Shown: positions 11,653 to 22,850, counted from the first letter of the stretch. The stretch is DNA of 64,000 nucleotides from Blattamonas nauphoetae (GCA_033064195.1 JARBJD010000273.1:37423-101422), one strand, 5' to 3'. Notes: generated by a model from the letters alone, not told the origin. A program made the numbers and translations.

Positions 11653-14117
11653 GACAACGTTAATGTTTCCGGTGAGCGAGACTTCCGAGCTGTCGATGTG
11701 GAGAGCACCAGCCTGCCCCTCGAGAAGTGGCAGTGAGAGAAAGGAGCGAAAATAGTGAGATATTGTGGATTCAAGGCATCAATTGCAGCAGATCCTTTGC
11801 CTTCAGTTCGAGTGATGCGTCTGAAATGAGTGCTTTCGACTTCGAGAAAACCACCGTTCACGTCAATCACACTCGCCGTGATGTCGATGTCCATAAAGAC
11901 ACACGCAGAGATTGTGAGAAAAGTCGATCCAGCAACAGTGATGAGAGAACAGTGAATGTCAGACAGATGTCCAAAACACGATTTTTCAATTCTGACTGTC
12001 CCTGCTTGAAAGTCGAACGGAACAGCTGTGATTCCAGAGCCTGAAAGGTGGATTCGTTCCAGAGAGACATAAACGCTTTCTGAATCAGACGGGATTGACA
12101 CGAGAAGTTGGCCTTCGAGAGGAAAGAGCGTGATCGTGTCGATGGTCAAGCTTGATTCGTCTTTCACTTCGATCGAGAATGATGTCGTTGGATGAGTTAC
12201 ATGAATGTCTGTCTCAGCGAAGAAGCCGTTTAGAATCAATGTCTGTGTTTCTGAGATTGTTGCAGATCCAAATGAGCCTGTGCCTACCATAACTTCAGCG
12301 GAACCCTCAACAAGAGCGAGACTGACTGCCGTGGAGAGGAGAGAACACGGCTCGATGAGCGTGCAGGGTGCAGTGTCTGTCCCGTCGGTCCGAACAAACA
12401 AAACGTCAGAGTGAGCCGTCCAATGAGGATCAGAGAACGAGATGCCGAAAGATGGGAAGAGTTGGTCAGAACCAAATGTCCCTTCGAAATCAGGATCACT
12501 AGTGGCTTCGTTTCCTTGGAAATGAGAGAAATGAAGAGTGAGCCCATACGAGCACGCCAACCCTCCGCCTGTCTGTGCTTTGTTGTCTTTGAAGGTCGAG
12601 TGAGACACAGCACAATAGCGAGTACAAACAGCACCTCCACTTCCAGTCAACGCGGAGCAATTCTCGAAAGTGGACGAGACGAGTTCAAGTGTCACTTCTG
12701 GACGCACACAGATTCCTCCTCCATCGCCAGACGGAGACGAGCAGTGCTTGAACGTGCTCGACTCAATTCGGATCTGGTCTGGAGAATGAACGTAGTCGTC
12801 TTGAACAAAAATCGCTCCTCCGCTTCCTTTCATTGTCACACAATTTGTGAACGTGCAGCCCTTCACGAGGAGGGGAGAGGTCGTGAAGAGATGAAGAGCT
12901 CCTCCGCCCGCAAGTTCTGAGTTCTCTGTTTCATCCTTCAGGTCTTTGAATGTACAGTTGGTGAACGTGATTGGAGTGCTTGGTGTTGGATATATGTATT
13001 CTTCAGGATTCTTCGGTTCTTCATAGACAGGCGTCCAGAAAGTGTGTCGATCAACAATCTGACTAACAAAGTCATATGACGTCAATTTGTGTTGATGCAT
13101 CTCCATAAAGAAACGGGAAAGTCCGGGGGAGGTAGTGAAGTCGGGAAAAGTCGGATACGAGGAACGGCAAGTTGTGAATGTTGAGTTGCGGCAAAGATGA
13201 TATCCTCCAAAATTGTGGTCCTGAAGAACCGTCCCCTGAAGGGCCCCTACTGTTTCTGTGATTGTCAGACCGTAGCTCTGTTGGCAAAGGTGCCTAGGTG
13301 TCTGAAGGGGACCAGTTTGAGTCGATGTCAGATTGTGGAGCGAGGATGAGGTGAGAGATGACAATACTTCGCAATTCCGAATATCTCTACGCTTTGAAGA
13401 GGAGACATCACATAACAGACTGTTCCCAGAAAAAATCCCATAGGAATCCAGCGACAACGACGACACCGAGATTGTCACTGATGACGACAATCCAGATGAC
13501 AGAATCTTCGTCAATGGTCTTATATTCCCGTCCTTCCCAAATATCTGGCATTGCCGCAGAGAAATCAATGATTGGTCACCAAACGAAGCATCACTTTCAA
13601 TCAAGAACCCAGACGATTCTGATGAAACTGTCAGTCCACAACTGGTCAGGGACAGCTCCGATCCAACAATAGTTGAGAGGTGGTGTGTGTGTCCAGATGA
13701 AAAAGGGTGTCCGAGTGGAGAGGGAGATGATTTGGTGTTTTCGTTCATTTTCATCCAGATGCCCTCCAAACTCATCGATGAGTTCTGTAATACAAGAATG
13801 CTTCCCATTCCCATCTTGTTCCCCGGTGTCCTCCACGAGTCTCCATTTCGCGTCTTCGCGTTCAGAGAGAGACTTGATGAATGAACGAGTTTGGTGCCAT
13901 CTGTGCCAACCAGATTCATGCATGCGCTCGTGAAAACGAGTGAGTTTGTGTGATATATCTTGTTTCCAAGGCGGAGAACATTCTCATTCGTCATTCCATT
14001 TTGGTTTGTTTGGAATCTGGCGATTTCTGTTCTCAGGTCAACAAATGCATCATGGGATACCTCAGGAGAGGATGAGATGATGAACGGAAGATGGATGAAA
14101 ATGAAGATCCTGAACAT
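11649..14117 (-). CDS. beta-helix receptor with pseudokinase, N-terminal part (gene A)
   Basis: The frame starts with a good signal peptide (MFRIFIFIHLPFIISSS) at 14117. The following ~800 residues are right-handed beta-helix repeats. GSGGAI, GDGGGI, GSGGAV and TGGGLAC alternate with STFENCS or STFKDNK, the GGA(I/V)/FxxN pattern of polymorphic membrane proteins. Secretion and surface display are likely; the ligand is unknown. The frame leaves the conserved sequence near 11720: the paralogue reads CHCHSLEGVAGAL, while here one base is missing around the CTTCTCGAG stretch, after which the +1 frame (LEGQAGAL) continues into 7108-11652. This is either a recent disabling mutation or a consensus error. 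Confidence 0.85.
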   Translation of the reverse strand: MFRIFIFIHLPFIISSSPEVSHDAFVDLRTEIARFQTNQNGMTNENVLRLGNKIYHTNSLVFTSACMNLVGTDGTKLVHSSSLSLNAKTRNGDSWRTPGNKMGMGSILVLQNSSMSLEGIWMKMNENTKSSPSPLGHPFSSGHTHHLSTIVGSELSLTSCGLTVSSESSGFLIESDASFGDQSLISLRQCQIFGKDGNIRPLTKILSSGLSSSVTISVSSLSLDSYGIFSGNSLLCDVSSSKRRDIRNCEVLSSLTSSSLHNLTSTQTGPLQTPRHLCQQSYGLTITETVGALQGTVLQDHNFGGYHLCRNSTFTTCRSSYPTFPDFTTSPGLSRFFMEMHQHKLTSYDFVSQIVDRHTFWTPVYEEPKNPEEYIYPTPSTPITFTNCTFKDLKDETENSELAGGGALHLFTTSPLLVKGCTFTNCVTMKGSGGAIFVQDDYVHSPDQIRIESSTFKHCSSPSGDGGGICVRPEVTLELVSSTFENCSALTGSGGAVCTRYCAVSHSTFKDNKAQTGGGLACSYGLTLHFSHFQGNEATSDPDFEGTFGSDQLFPSFGISFSDPHWTAHSDVLFVRTDGTDTAPCTLIEPCSLLSTAVSLALVEGSAEVMVGTGSFGSATISETQTLILNGFFAETDIHVTHPTTSFSIEVKDESSLTIDTITLFPLEGQLLVSIPSDSESVYVSLERIHLSGSGITAVPFDFQAGTVRIEKSCFGHLSDIHCSLITVAGSTFLTISACVFMDIDITASVIDVNGGFLEVESTHFRRITRTEGKGSAAIDALNPQYLTIFAPFSHCHFSRGRLVLSTSTARKSRSPETLTLS

Positions 14118-14287
14118 CGCTGAATTTAAAGATATGAAGGTGTGAGGATTCAGAACCGAAGAATGGGACTAATTCAACTGCAGTGAACCCTGTCTCGTAC
14201 ACCTGCAATTCGTTGTCGATTCGGTGAACTTCACTTTGAAGTCACCTCCTTCCGGAAGTGTTTTCGATTTCACAAACATGAAGAGAG

Positions 14288-14855
14288 CATGACACAGTGA
14301 AGGATGTCGACAAAACAAGAACGGCGCTGAGAATCAGGAACCAAGCACAGAAACGATTGAGAGCTGGATGAAATGAAGAGAGGCCAGCGAACACTCTCAG
14401 TCGGTGGAAATGACACGAACTCGCTCTGGAAGGAGAAACTTGGTGTGACATGAATCACTTCATCAACAGTTGGTGACATGGAATGATGAGTGAAACATTG
14501 TGACAAGGAGATGAAGGAATGAAGAGAGGTGAGCGTGTCTTCGTGCTTGAGTGTGAAACGATGAATGGAGAACACCAAATCGGTGAATGACGTGGTGTCG
14601 AGTGGATGCAAAAGAATCTTGTGTGGTAAAATAAATAATGTTCTTCCAATTGATAGTACTAAACAGGCCAAAAGATGACAGCAAAACAAGAAAACGACGA
14701 CATCAAAGAAAGAAGAGCTAGATTCTGAATGAGGACGAACACATCAACAGTGTTGGATGCGATGAATCGTTTATCAAACGGTGAGGACATCCACTGCCGA
14801 AGGTTCAACAAAGAAGGCTGATGATCAAATATCATGTGACATGTGAAGTGTGTGT
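14288..14855. repeat. 3'-flank repeat of gene B (paired with 6540-7105)
   Basis: Diverged direct copy of the sequence downstream of gene A, at the same position relative to gene B's 3' end. It marks the edge of the tandem duplication that made the two genes. No gene is supported in it. The 170 bp between it and gene A's start codon is presumably gene A's promoter region; no motif was recognised there. Confidence 0.75.
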
Positions 14856-15329
14856 TCATGTTTTTTGTTCTTGTGGTTCAATCGGAGGTGATTCGTCCTC
14901 GGCGATGGAGTCGAGGACAGAGGAGACAGTGGAGAGAGTCTGGCGATCGTCGGGGTTCAGTGAAAGACATTGTTCAGCCCAGCACATCCTTCCCGTTTGA
15001 CTGAATGTGAATATTTGGAGCACGATAGTTCGCCAGATAGAGAAGAAGAGTGGGTGTGTGGAACGGCCGGCCTTCCTCGTTCCGATCCAGTGATTGATAG
15101 AGAATATCAATTTCTGGAGTCCCGCGTTTGGTGAAGCCAGAATTGGGGACTCGTTCGATTGTTTTCCACAATTCTCGTCCTGTCACCACAATCCGAAGTG
15201 CATCTGAATCATTCGAGAGTTTCACGTTTTCAAAGTCAACATTGGACAGTTTGATGTGATCCGCATCGTTCAACTCCACAACTCCAACTTCCTCCTTCAT
15301 CGTCAGATTCTTGAACTCAACTCCACTCA
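14856..15329 (-). pseudogene. gene B 3' fragment with internal deletion
   Basis: Two pieces of gene B are fused here. 15329-14974 matches gene A's beta-helix part (NDADHIKLSNVDF..., GFTKRGTPEIDILYQSLD) to the GKDVLG codons at gene A position 9317. It then jumps to the last kinase-like motif (EQCLSLNPDDR) and the gene end. About 2.1 kb of gene A sequence (9317 to about 7227), including the membrane segment and most of the pseudokinase, is missing. The join shares a CA dinucleotide and creates TGA right after GKDVLG, so frame is not kept. The 5' side is cut by the element at 15330. Confidence 0.8.
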
Positions 15330-15471
15330 TAGACCCTCCACAAACCCGTTTTTAAATATAAACCCGTTTTTATTCGGAAAAAACTTGATAGTCCTAGGAT
15401 AGCGACAGTGAGTCAAAGGGAGGTGTATTAGAAACGAGGTGCAATATTTAGGTTATCTACATGTGATTTAA

Positions 15472-16069
15472 TAGTGGTGTCACCAAACCGTCCGGAGTCA
15501 CCAATCCGGCCTTTTTTCTGTGAGGGACTATTTTGGTCAAACTAAGAACAAAATAAAATTTTAGCATTATACTCCCACCCGATCCCGAGAAAACCTCAAA
15601 ATACGTTTTACGTTACGAATGCACACCTTTTTTTCAACTTTTTGCGGTCATTTCTCCACAACCAGCCATCCGTTTTAAATCAAATAAAAGGCATAATAGT
15701 CGGATAGATCTCGACAAAAGATGAACAAAAAATAAAAGGATTTTTTTCCTAAGAATATTTTGTCGAGAAAAATATGGGTTTTTTCCGATCTTCCCAAATA
15801 CGCAGAATTTTTTCTCCAAATTTTTGCAAAAATGTTCGTTTCACCAAAAAAACGTTTGTGTGAAAAATTTCATTGAAATCGATTCACTGGTTGTTGAGAT
15901 ATTGTCAAAACGATGTTTTTCATCGGGCAAAAGGGGGTATTTTGAGGATTTCTCGGGATCGCGTGGGAGTATAATTCTTAAATTTCAGATTTTTCTTAGT
16001 TTGACCGATATTGATTTTTCCAGAAAAAAGGCCGGATTGGTGACATGGGACATATTGGTGACACAACTA
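15472..16069. mobile_element. palindromic MITE, copy 2
   Basis: It is flanked by TAA on both sides (15469-15471 and 16070-16072) and starts TAGTGGTGTCACC and ends with the complement of TAGTTGTGTCACC. The arms are long inverted repeats: CACCAATCCGGCCTTTTTTC, TGGTCAAACTAAG and CCTCAAAATAC occur on both. The interior is an inverted match to the MITE at 2931-3501. The TAA duplication is the TWA site typical of PIF/Harbinger elements. It is non-coding and nested in the element 15330-19133. Confidence 0.85.
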
Positions 16070-16072
16070 TAA

Positions 16073-16539
16073 GCTGTTCGGAACGTTTTTTGAAAGAATG
16101 GGTCTCGTAATTCCATTCATCTTCTATCTCCAAATTATCAATCACTGATGCCTGATTTGCCATATAACACCACTTCTCCATCCCAACCACAAATTGGTAC
16201 ATTTATTACCTCTTCCGCAAACAAGCTCGTCAACGCCTTTCAAGAAACCGTGATCACCTAGTTCTCTAGAGATATTTTAGAGAAACTTATTGAACTAACA
16301 TCGCCAAACTACTCAAAATCCTCCATTCCTTGATAATTTTCCCGACTACTGTCAAAACAACACGATACAGACCCTCTCACTTCGGGTTCTTTTCATCGTT
16401 CCTCACCATTCAAATAGTATTGAATATCATTTTCGATGATCTAAGAGATATATCAGAGTCAATGAATCCCCTTTTATTGGACAGCTCTCCACAGCCATCA
16501 AGAAATAGCTCGACGATATAACCAGAGCAGTCAGACACG
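16073..16539. other. element interior, no gene recognised
   Basis: AT-rich sequence between the nested MITE and the GC-rich ORF. No open frame or repeat of note was seen. It could hold the promoter or a first exon of the GC-rich gene. Confidence 0.4.
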
Positions 16540-16662
16540 ATGGATCATCACTTCACGATGCTCAAACGACCAAGAACTTTCCTACGACTCAATATCCCTC
16601 AACAGACGTTCCAAACACTCGCTAAACCTCCCACTCATTCCATCCTTCACGATCCGCAACAT

Positions 16663-16920
16663 CTCCGTCCGCCAAAGATGATCAACAGGGTACTCTTCCT
16701 CCCCCACAACCACAGCCCAAACGGATGATGATCAAACGCCAGGGCACGTTCTTCCGTCCCGCCCTCTCCCAACAAGGCCTGCCGCCAGCCCCCGCCGACG
16801 TTCCAATGTCTCCGTCCGCCGAAGAAGAACAGCAGGGTGCTCTTCCTCCTCCCCAGGCACAGCTGAAGCGGATGATGATCCGACGCCAAGGAACATTCCT
16901 CCGTCCCGCTCTCAACCAAT
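16663..16920 (+). repeat. 147-bp tandem repeat upstream of the GC-rich ORF
   Basis: Two copies start with CTCCGTCCGCC at 16663 and 16810, a 147-bp period (49 codons), and a third, more decayed, copy seems to lie just upstream (about 16545-16660). They encode Pro/Gln/Arg-rich or Ser/Asp-rich low complexity depending on the frame. The frame of the 17006 ORF stays open back to about 16682, so the repeat may be the N-terminal region of that protein. Confidence 0.65.
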
Positions 16921-17005
16921 CCACTGCCTCGACTTTTCTCCTCCCACCTCACTCCCCGCCCATCCCCTCTCCCACTCGCTCACCCAGGCTCGGTCAGGGG
17001 GCAGT

Positions 17006-18943
17006 ATGGCCTTCTCACTCTCTCCGACGAACAACGGGAGGCCCTCCTCCCCAGGCACGCCCTTCTCCGACGCCTCCGAACTCAACGTAGACGACGAGAT
17101 CTTCACCCATCGCGTGCAGCGCGACCTCGAACACGAAATGCGGATTGGGTCGATCATCCTTGTCCGCAACTCCGCTTCACAGACTCAACACCGTACCACT
17201 AAAATGGAGGAGCAGCGACGCGAGTTCAGGAAAGGCCAGACCGGCTTCGAGCTCGACTCCATCTTCGTCTGCTCTGCCTCGCCCCTCTCTGATTTGGGCG
17301 TCTCGCTGGACATCAAGACCTCCAACCATCCGAAGACTGTCCGCGACGCCATCGACAAGAACGACGGCCTGGATGAGATTGCCCAGTCGCTCTGGACAAT
17401 CAAGATCATCGCACCGGACGAGTTCGACGAGGTTGTGTTCCCCGAAGAGTTCAACAGCATCTCCGGCGCGGAACAAGGCAGCACTGGTCCGAAGAAGCCG
17501 AACCTCACCATTTCTGTCCCCTCTGGTGGGGACAGCGACGATAAAACGAAGAAAGTGTCGCGAGCATTCCAGAAGCAGAAGTTCCAGCTCACTCAGATTC
17601 TGCAGCTGCTCACTGCACGCATCAAAGACGTGACCGACACCGCCACTCTGCTTCAGAAGAAGCTGCCTCAGCAGATGGCGTACATCGAAGGAGCCCCAAC
17701 CATCGCGAAAGAGCTGTGTGTCCTGCTGGAACACGGCAGGCTCCCCGACTCGCAGCCGAAGATTGCGATGCGGACGTTCTCGATGATTGTGAAGGTGCCG
17801 AAGATCGTGCAGGTGGTTTTGGAGGAGTGCAACTTCCATCCGTCTGTCTTCCGCCTCGATCTCGACAGCGGAGACTGCTTCTACGCGCTGGTCGAGTCGA
17901 TTGAGAAGATGATCATCAAGCGGAAGGAGGAGTTCTCCACCCGCCACAACGTGATTGTGTACAACATCCACTCCGCCTACAGCCGCCTCAAGAACACCCC
18001 GCAGGCCAACATCCTCGAATCGTGCGTGGCGACGTGTGTCAACTCGGAGGTGCTCGCCTTCGCTGTCATCCATCTCTTCGACGTGTCCATCCTCGGTGCC
18101 ACGTCGCACTGGGACACAACCATCTTCGACAACGCATCGCCCCAGCTGCTGTTCATCATTGTCGAGAAGATCAACAAGCTCCTCGTCCAGCTCTCCTCTC
18201 GCCTCTGCATCCCCAAACCTAACGACGTCCTCAACGCCGCCCATCTGAAGGAGCTGTACTTCGCCAACGAGGACGAGGAGAGTGCCGAGATGATCAAGTT
18301 CCCCAAGCTCACCCCGGCTGAGGAGGAGACCCTACTCGAAGAGGTCAACAACCAGCACAACCTGAAGGGGCAGAACACCCTCAAGCGCAGCACGACCGGT
18401 GGATCCAACGAGCGCGAGATTTCGATGAAGTCGGCGATCGAGAAGGCCATCAAGTCGATGAACCTACTGACGCTGCTGTGCATGCACTCGTGGCGCTCGT
18501 CGCTCCTCGTCTCGACGTACCTAAAGGTGAGCACGTCCATCTCCGAAAGCTTCGCACGGTCGGCCTTCCAACAGCTGACTCAGCTCCCTCAGAACTTCGT
18601 CTGGGAGAACGCCGTGGATGTGGTGTTCGAAGAGAACGACCACGACTTCAGCTACATCTACAAGCACAAGTCGAAGAAAAACGCGTCCGACGACAAGGCG
18701 ATGAACGACGCCACGTAAGAGCGGTCCCAGCTGAAGCAGAAGGAGAAGAGTGATCGGATGGAAAGGGCCAGGCGGATCGAAGAAGACGCGTTCATCCGAT
18801 ACAACCTTCTGATGAAGGAGCGTTCGGCCGAGCTGGGGCTGCTCATCCCCGAAGACTCTGTCGTCGTCCTCACCAACACTCGACGCACGCTGTGCATCAG
18901 CTTAGCTGGGTCGAACATCCTAGAGCCAGCTGAGCAATTCTAA
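17006..18943 (+). CDS. unidentified GC-rich ORF inside a TIR element
   Basis: The frame runs 570 codons from ATG 17006 to TAA 18718, then stays open with the same codon bias for 75 more codons to TAA 18943. It is also open upstream to about 16682. Codons end mostly in G or C, unlike the AT-rich surroundings and the other genes here. The protein is soluble and mostly helical, with an acidic middle and a Lys-rich end. I recognise no domain, no DDE motif and no zinc finger. The TAA at 18716-18718 interrupts otherwise continuous coding (NDAT then ERSQLKQKEKSD), so the gene is either truncated there or decaying. It may be a captured host gene with the codon bias of high expression, a horizontally acquired gene, or an unknown element protein. 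Confidence 0.6.
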
Positions 18944-19136
18944 ATTCCATATCCCCATCCTTTTGAATCAATCTCATGTCAGATCATTTGTTTAAGAACT
19001 GTTCTCTCTCAATTCTGTTTATAATCAGTTTATCAGAGTCAGTATGCAAAAATTTCAAAACTATAGTTCGAATTTTGGGTTTTGGCGAATAAAAACGGGT
19101 TTGTATATTTTTGACGGGTTTGTGGAGGGACTATCA

Positions 19137-21380
19137 TCTCAACAATCATCTCACTCTGGGCTGAGTTCAAAGCAAATGATGTTGACATCCCGCAGAGAAC
19201 GAGAGGATGGCCGAAGATGTCAGAAGTGGTGGACAAGAAAGATGAAGTCGAGATGACGAGCGTGCCAGCTTCACATGCGATCAGAGGGAAGGAGAGGGCA
19301 GACGCGATCTTGATCTCGCTTCCCAAAATCGACATCGACGCTGTTCTGTCGACCAGGTGACACAGCGTGAGATCTTCGTCCCAATCAACTTTCAGCTCTG
19401 AAAGCTCAACAGAACCTGATGTGTCGACGACAATGAAAACTGTGATTTCAGAATTGTGATCATCCCCAAACACAATCTTTGTTCTTTCTGGACGAGGGAG
19501 CCACTCATAGTCGTCGAGAATCAGCTTGATCGATTGCTTCATCACTCGAGCAGTTTCGAAGAGGAACATTGTGTCCTTCAGTTTGATTGGAACTTGAAGG
19601 AAGCGTCCATTGTCTGTTTGAGTGTGGAATCTGTCGACGATATGTCTGAGGGAGTTGCAATATAAAGTGAAGTATTCACCAAGACAACCAGTCAAATCAA
19701 TTGAATTGTGATCATGAACAACAATGTTAGGAAATTTAAAGTTGAAGGAGTGTTGTGGATATCCTTCCACTTCGACGTGTTTGTATGGTCCATCATCGCT
19801 TTCAGAGCGACTGCTAAGCGAACCTCCGCTCTGGAAATATTCTGAGACGAGACGGCCATTCTCAATGATGGACTCAGCCAGTGATTTTGAGATGTAGAAT
19901 TCTGAGCCTAAACACAGGACATCATTGAGCGAGTTGTATGAGCTGATCAAATGTTGAGTTGAGAGTCCACTTTCTCCATCCAGATACGCACCTGCGCCTT
20001 TCTCAGCTGAACAACTCTCGAATAAGGGGTAGGAAATGTCTTGTCCATGGAATAGCTCTGGCTGGTTGGAATGAAGGAGGAAATTCATCATCGGTGCCAG
20101 TGTGAGGAAGAACCCGCCTCCAAGTTTTGCCTGGCAGTTAACAAAAGGAGATGCTGACCCGAAATCTGCCTGTGGCGAGATGGAGCCAGAGTGTTCAGAA
20201 CAAAACCCACCTCCTCGCTCTTTTGCCGAGCAATCAATGAAAAACCCGCCAAAGTGCACCGAGAGACAATCCTTCGTGAAGACCGCTCCTCCGTTCCTCG
20301 CATGGCAATCAACCGACACAGAGTCAGAAAGACTGATGTTGGTGTTGACAGCGTTGAGAAATGCTCCATCGACATTCGTCGAAAGAGAACAGATTCCAGC
20401 GGAACCCGAGTTATGACTCCCGTCGAATGCCATCGTTCCACCTGTTGTTTCGATGCACGAACAGCCATCAAACGACATATCGACGAACATGACTTCTGTG
20501 AAGGTTAAGCGTCCCTCCGATCTCGCAAAAGGTCGTTGAGACATGCCACCATCAGATGAAACGACAGACTTCTCTAAGACGAAAGAAGATTGAGCATCAA
20601 CTGTGATCACTGGAGCGGTGTGTTGCGTGTTGAGAAGGATAAGAACAGAGTGGACTTCGAGAATCGCTGAACCCCGTACCCCCAGGTGTCGATGCCTACT
20701 GAGCTGCTTTGAACATGGAATGGGGAGAATGTGAGAACACACTGTGTTGATGTTGAGATGAAGAGATCGAAGTTACTCTGATCCATCAAAACAGACAAGT
20801 CAGTTGTTTCCAGACTCTCCACTGAGAGGACGAAAATATCAGTAGTCATGAGGTCTGCAACCACGTCGTCTTCAACAATCATGAGACTAGTGATCCTTCG
20901 TGACGATATCTCTATGTCGATATCGCTTATGATTTGGGGCTGTTCACTGGACGAAGACAATACAATCGTCAGGTCTTCCTGCGTGACACCAGATACAAGA
21001 ATGTCATGTGCTGTTTGATCGTCCTTGCCTTTGTTTCCGATCAGGAGAACATCCAAGTATCCGTAATAGGCGTCTTCCGAATTGACAATGTTGAGAGCAC
21101 CAGCCACACCCTCCAGAGAGTGACAGTGGCAGAAAGAAGCAGAGATTTCGAGAGATTGTGGATTCAAGGCATCAATTGCAGCAGATCCTTTGCCTTCAGT
21201 TCGAGTGATGCGTCTGAAATGAGTGCTTTCGACTTCGAGAGAACCGCCATTCACGTCAATCACACTCGCCGTGATGTCGATGTTGAGAAAGAAACACTCG
21301 GAGATCATCAGTTGAGCCGATCCAGCAACAGAGATGAGAGAGCATTGGATGTCAGACAGATGTCCAAAACACGATTTTTC
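19137..21380 (-). pseudogene. gene B middle fragment (beta-helix)
   Basis: Two frames, 21308-20607 and 20742-19137, match gene A from CVFMDIDITASVIDVNGG to NSAQSEMIVE. Features shared with gene A include HTAPVITVDAQSSF, CSCIETTGGTM, GGAVFTKDC and GGGFCSEHSG. Between the frames (about 20640-20710) the copy has lost sequence relative to gene A (the segment after TFSPSHVQ) and changes frame. The upstream edge at 21380 is the insertion site of the compound TIR element and the downstream edge at 19136 is the insertion site of the 3.8-kb element. Confidence 0.85.
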
Positions 21381-22035
21381 TTACACAAACCGAAGCTCCC
21401 ACTCCATTGAGATAAAGGTCAGTGAAGTGGCCCATAGGTCCTGATGGGCAAAAAAGGGATTCAATTTAAATTATTCTCCAAATTAGATTCATTATGAGTT
21501 TTTACACTTCTTTTTCTCGAATCAGGGCGAACCAATGATCCGAGAAACTACCGCCGAAGCGGTGGGAGAGGGAGCAAAGGCCCTTCGGCCGGGTAAATCT
21601 TGATGCAGGTTGGGAAACTCGTGGGAGCTTCGGTTTGTGTAAGAGGAGCTCCCTTACCAGTCGCTCCTCACAAACCTTCAGCTCCCACTCCATTGAGAGT
21701 TGAAAAGAACCTAGCAGAGAATGAAGAGATAAGAAAGAACATATCTGTTCAGAGAGGACCGTGACACCACTTTAGTGGCTGCAGCCAAGATTTGTTGTGA
21801 TCAGTTCCTTTGTGTGTTCCTCCATTCCTCCAGTTCTGGTGGGAGTTCGTTCGGGAATATCGGAGAACGGAACTGGTCATATTTCCGAACTTTCCCTCTC
21901 CCACATTAGAAAGATGTCTGCTCTAATCGTTGTGTGCAATTCGCTTGTCGATGACGTAGCTATTGACAGAATCGTTGCAAGAGTCCAAGCGAAGGAGCCA
22001 CTGTGAAGATAACTTCATTCTTAGCTCACCCTCCA

Positions 22036-22850
22036 TCATGCTTGTGAGCGCTGTAGATGTTCACTTGACGCGTTGGACCGGATGAACAGGCGAAACAGAG
22101 GAAATCCTCCTGTGGTACTGACGATCCCACAGTATCCCCTGACAGGCGGTGATTCATCCATGAAAGACCGACCAATGCTTGACGACTGAACGTGCTCCAC
22201 CCTTTTGTAGCTGAACCATCGAGTAAAATGACTGAGAGAGAATGACATCTGACACGATCCATCCTGGTTTAGGAGACAATGTCACTGTTGTGAAGGTGAT
22301 GCGCAGATTCGACAAAGTGTTTGTGAACTCCGATGTCACTTTGACAGTTCCCGACGCCCCAATCGTGGAGACAGCACAAGTCCATCCCAACTCAATCAGC
22401 ACAACAATGAAACTTGACTTGACAGGGACCAATCTCGAGTTGGGTGGATTCTACACTGTCACACTCACTCCGCCCTTCTCGTTCGACATGCTGTTCAACA
22501 GTTCAACAACAGCTTCGTCTCCCGAACTGCCTCTTGGGCGCGCAGAGTGTCTTCAACACAACACAACATACATAATTGCATCGATCACTCGTGTTGGAGA
22601 TGATTTGGAAGAGATTCTGACAGAGGAAAACTGTGCCGTTCACGACCCCCAAACTTCCAGTGCCTCTGATCCTCCACGTGAACGATTGATTTCGCATGGT
22701 CGATTGTGTCTGCTCTGAACGCGTAGGCAGCAACACTTGTGATTGTGAACTCCTCTCGACAAACACAGCCTGTCATGCATTCCACCATCGAATGTAGTTC
22801 TCTGGCAGAGTTGAGCGTAAAATCCAGAGCCGCTAATGCTGATTGAATTT
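22036..22850 (+). pseudogene. Ig-like/beta-helix surface protein fragment (element cargo)
   Basis: On the plus strand, 22242-22700 gives repeated Ig-like strands: VTLTVPDAPIVE, KLDLTGTNLELGGFYTVTL, PELPLGRAECLQHNTTY and a TPKLPVPL segment in a neighbouring frame. This matches the linker and Ig-like repeat regions of the giant Blattamonas beta-helix surface proteins as I remember them (FTVTL..., LGWPDTLQYNTTY...). Frame changes and stops around it show that it is decayed. It lies between the arms of the 21381-26062 element, so it looks like captured host sequence. The true extent is uncertain. Confidence 0.5.

Larger units (their letters stand above)
15330..19133. mobile_element. TIR element with 3-bp TSD carrying a GC-rich ORF
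   Basis: The ends are about 48-bp imperfect inverted repeats, TAGACCCTCCACAAACCCG on the left and the complement of TAGTCCCTCCACAAACCCG on the right, each with inner AAACCCGTTTTTATTCG. TCA flanks it on both sides (15327-15329 and 19134-19136). Removing the element and one TCA restores codons V-E-M-S-G-V-E, aligned with V-E-L-S-G-V-G of gene A, which proves both the boundaries and the 3-bp duplication. A 3-bp TSD would fit PIF/Harbinger-like elements, but no transposase is visible. It contains a nested MITE (15472-16069) and a GC-rich ORF. Confidence 0.88.

Noticed and set aside
17177-18244. 355-codon open frame antisense to the GC-rich ORF
   Set aside because: GC-rich genes with G/C third positions give long open frames on the opposite strand; the plus-strand frame has the better codon pattern and is longer.
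18716-18718. In-frame TAA in continuing coding sequence here, at 42141-42143 and in the AlaRS remnant, as a sign of TAA reassignment
   Set aside because: Some oxymonads do reassign TAA/TAG, but here SPRY gene 35959-37145 and both Polinton ORFs end properly in TAA, and the three cases are in decaying or captured copies. Ordinary nonsense mutations are enough.
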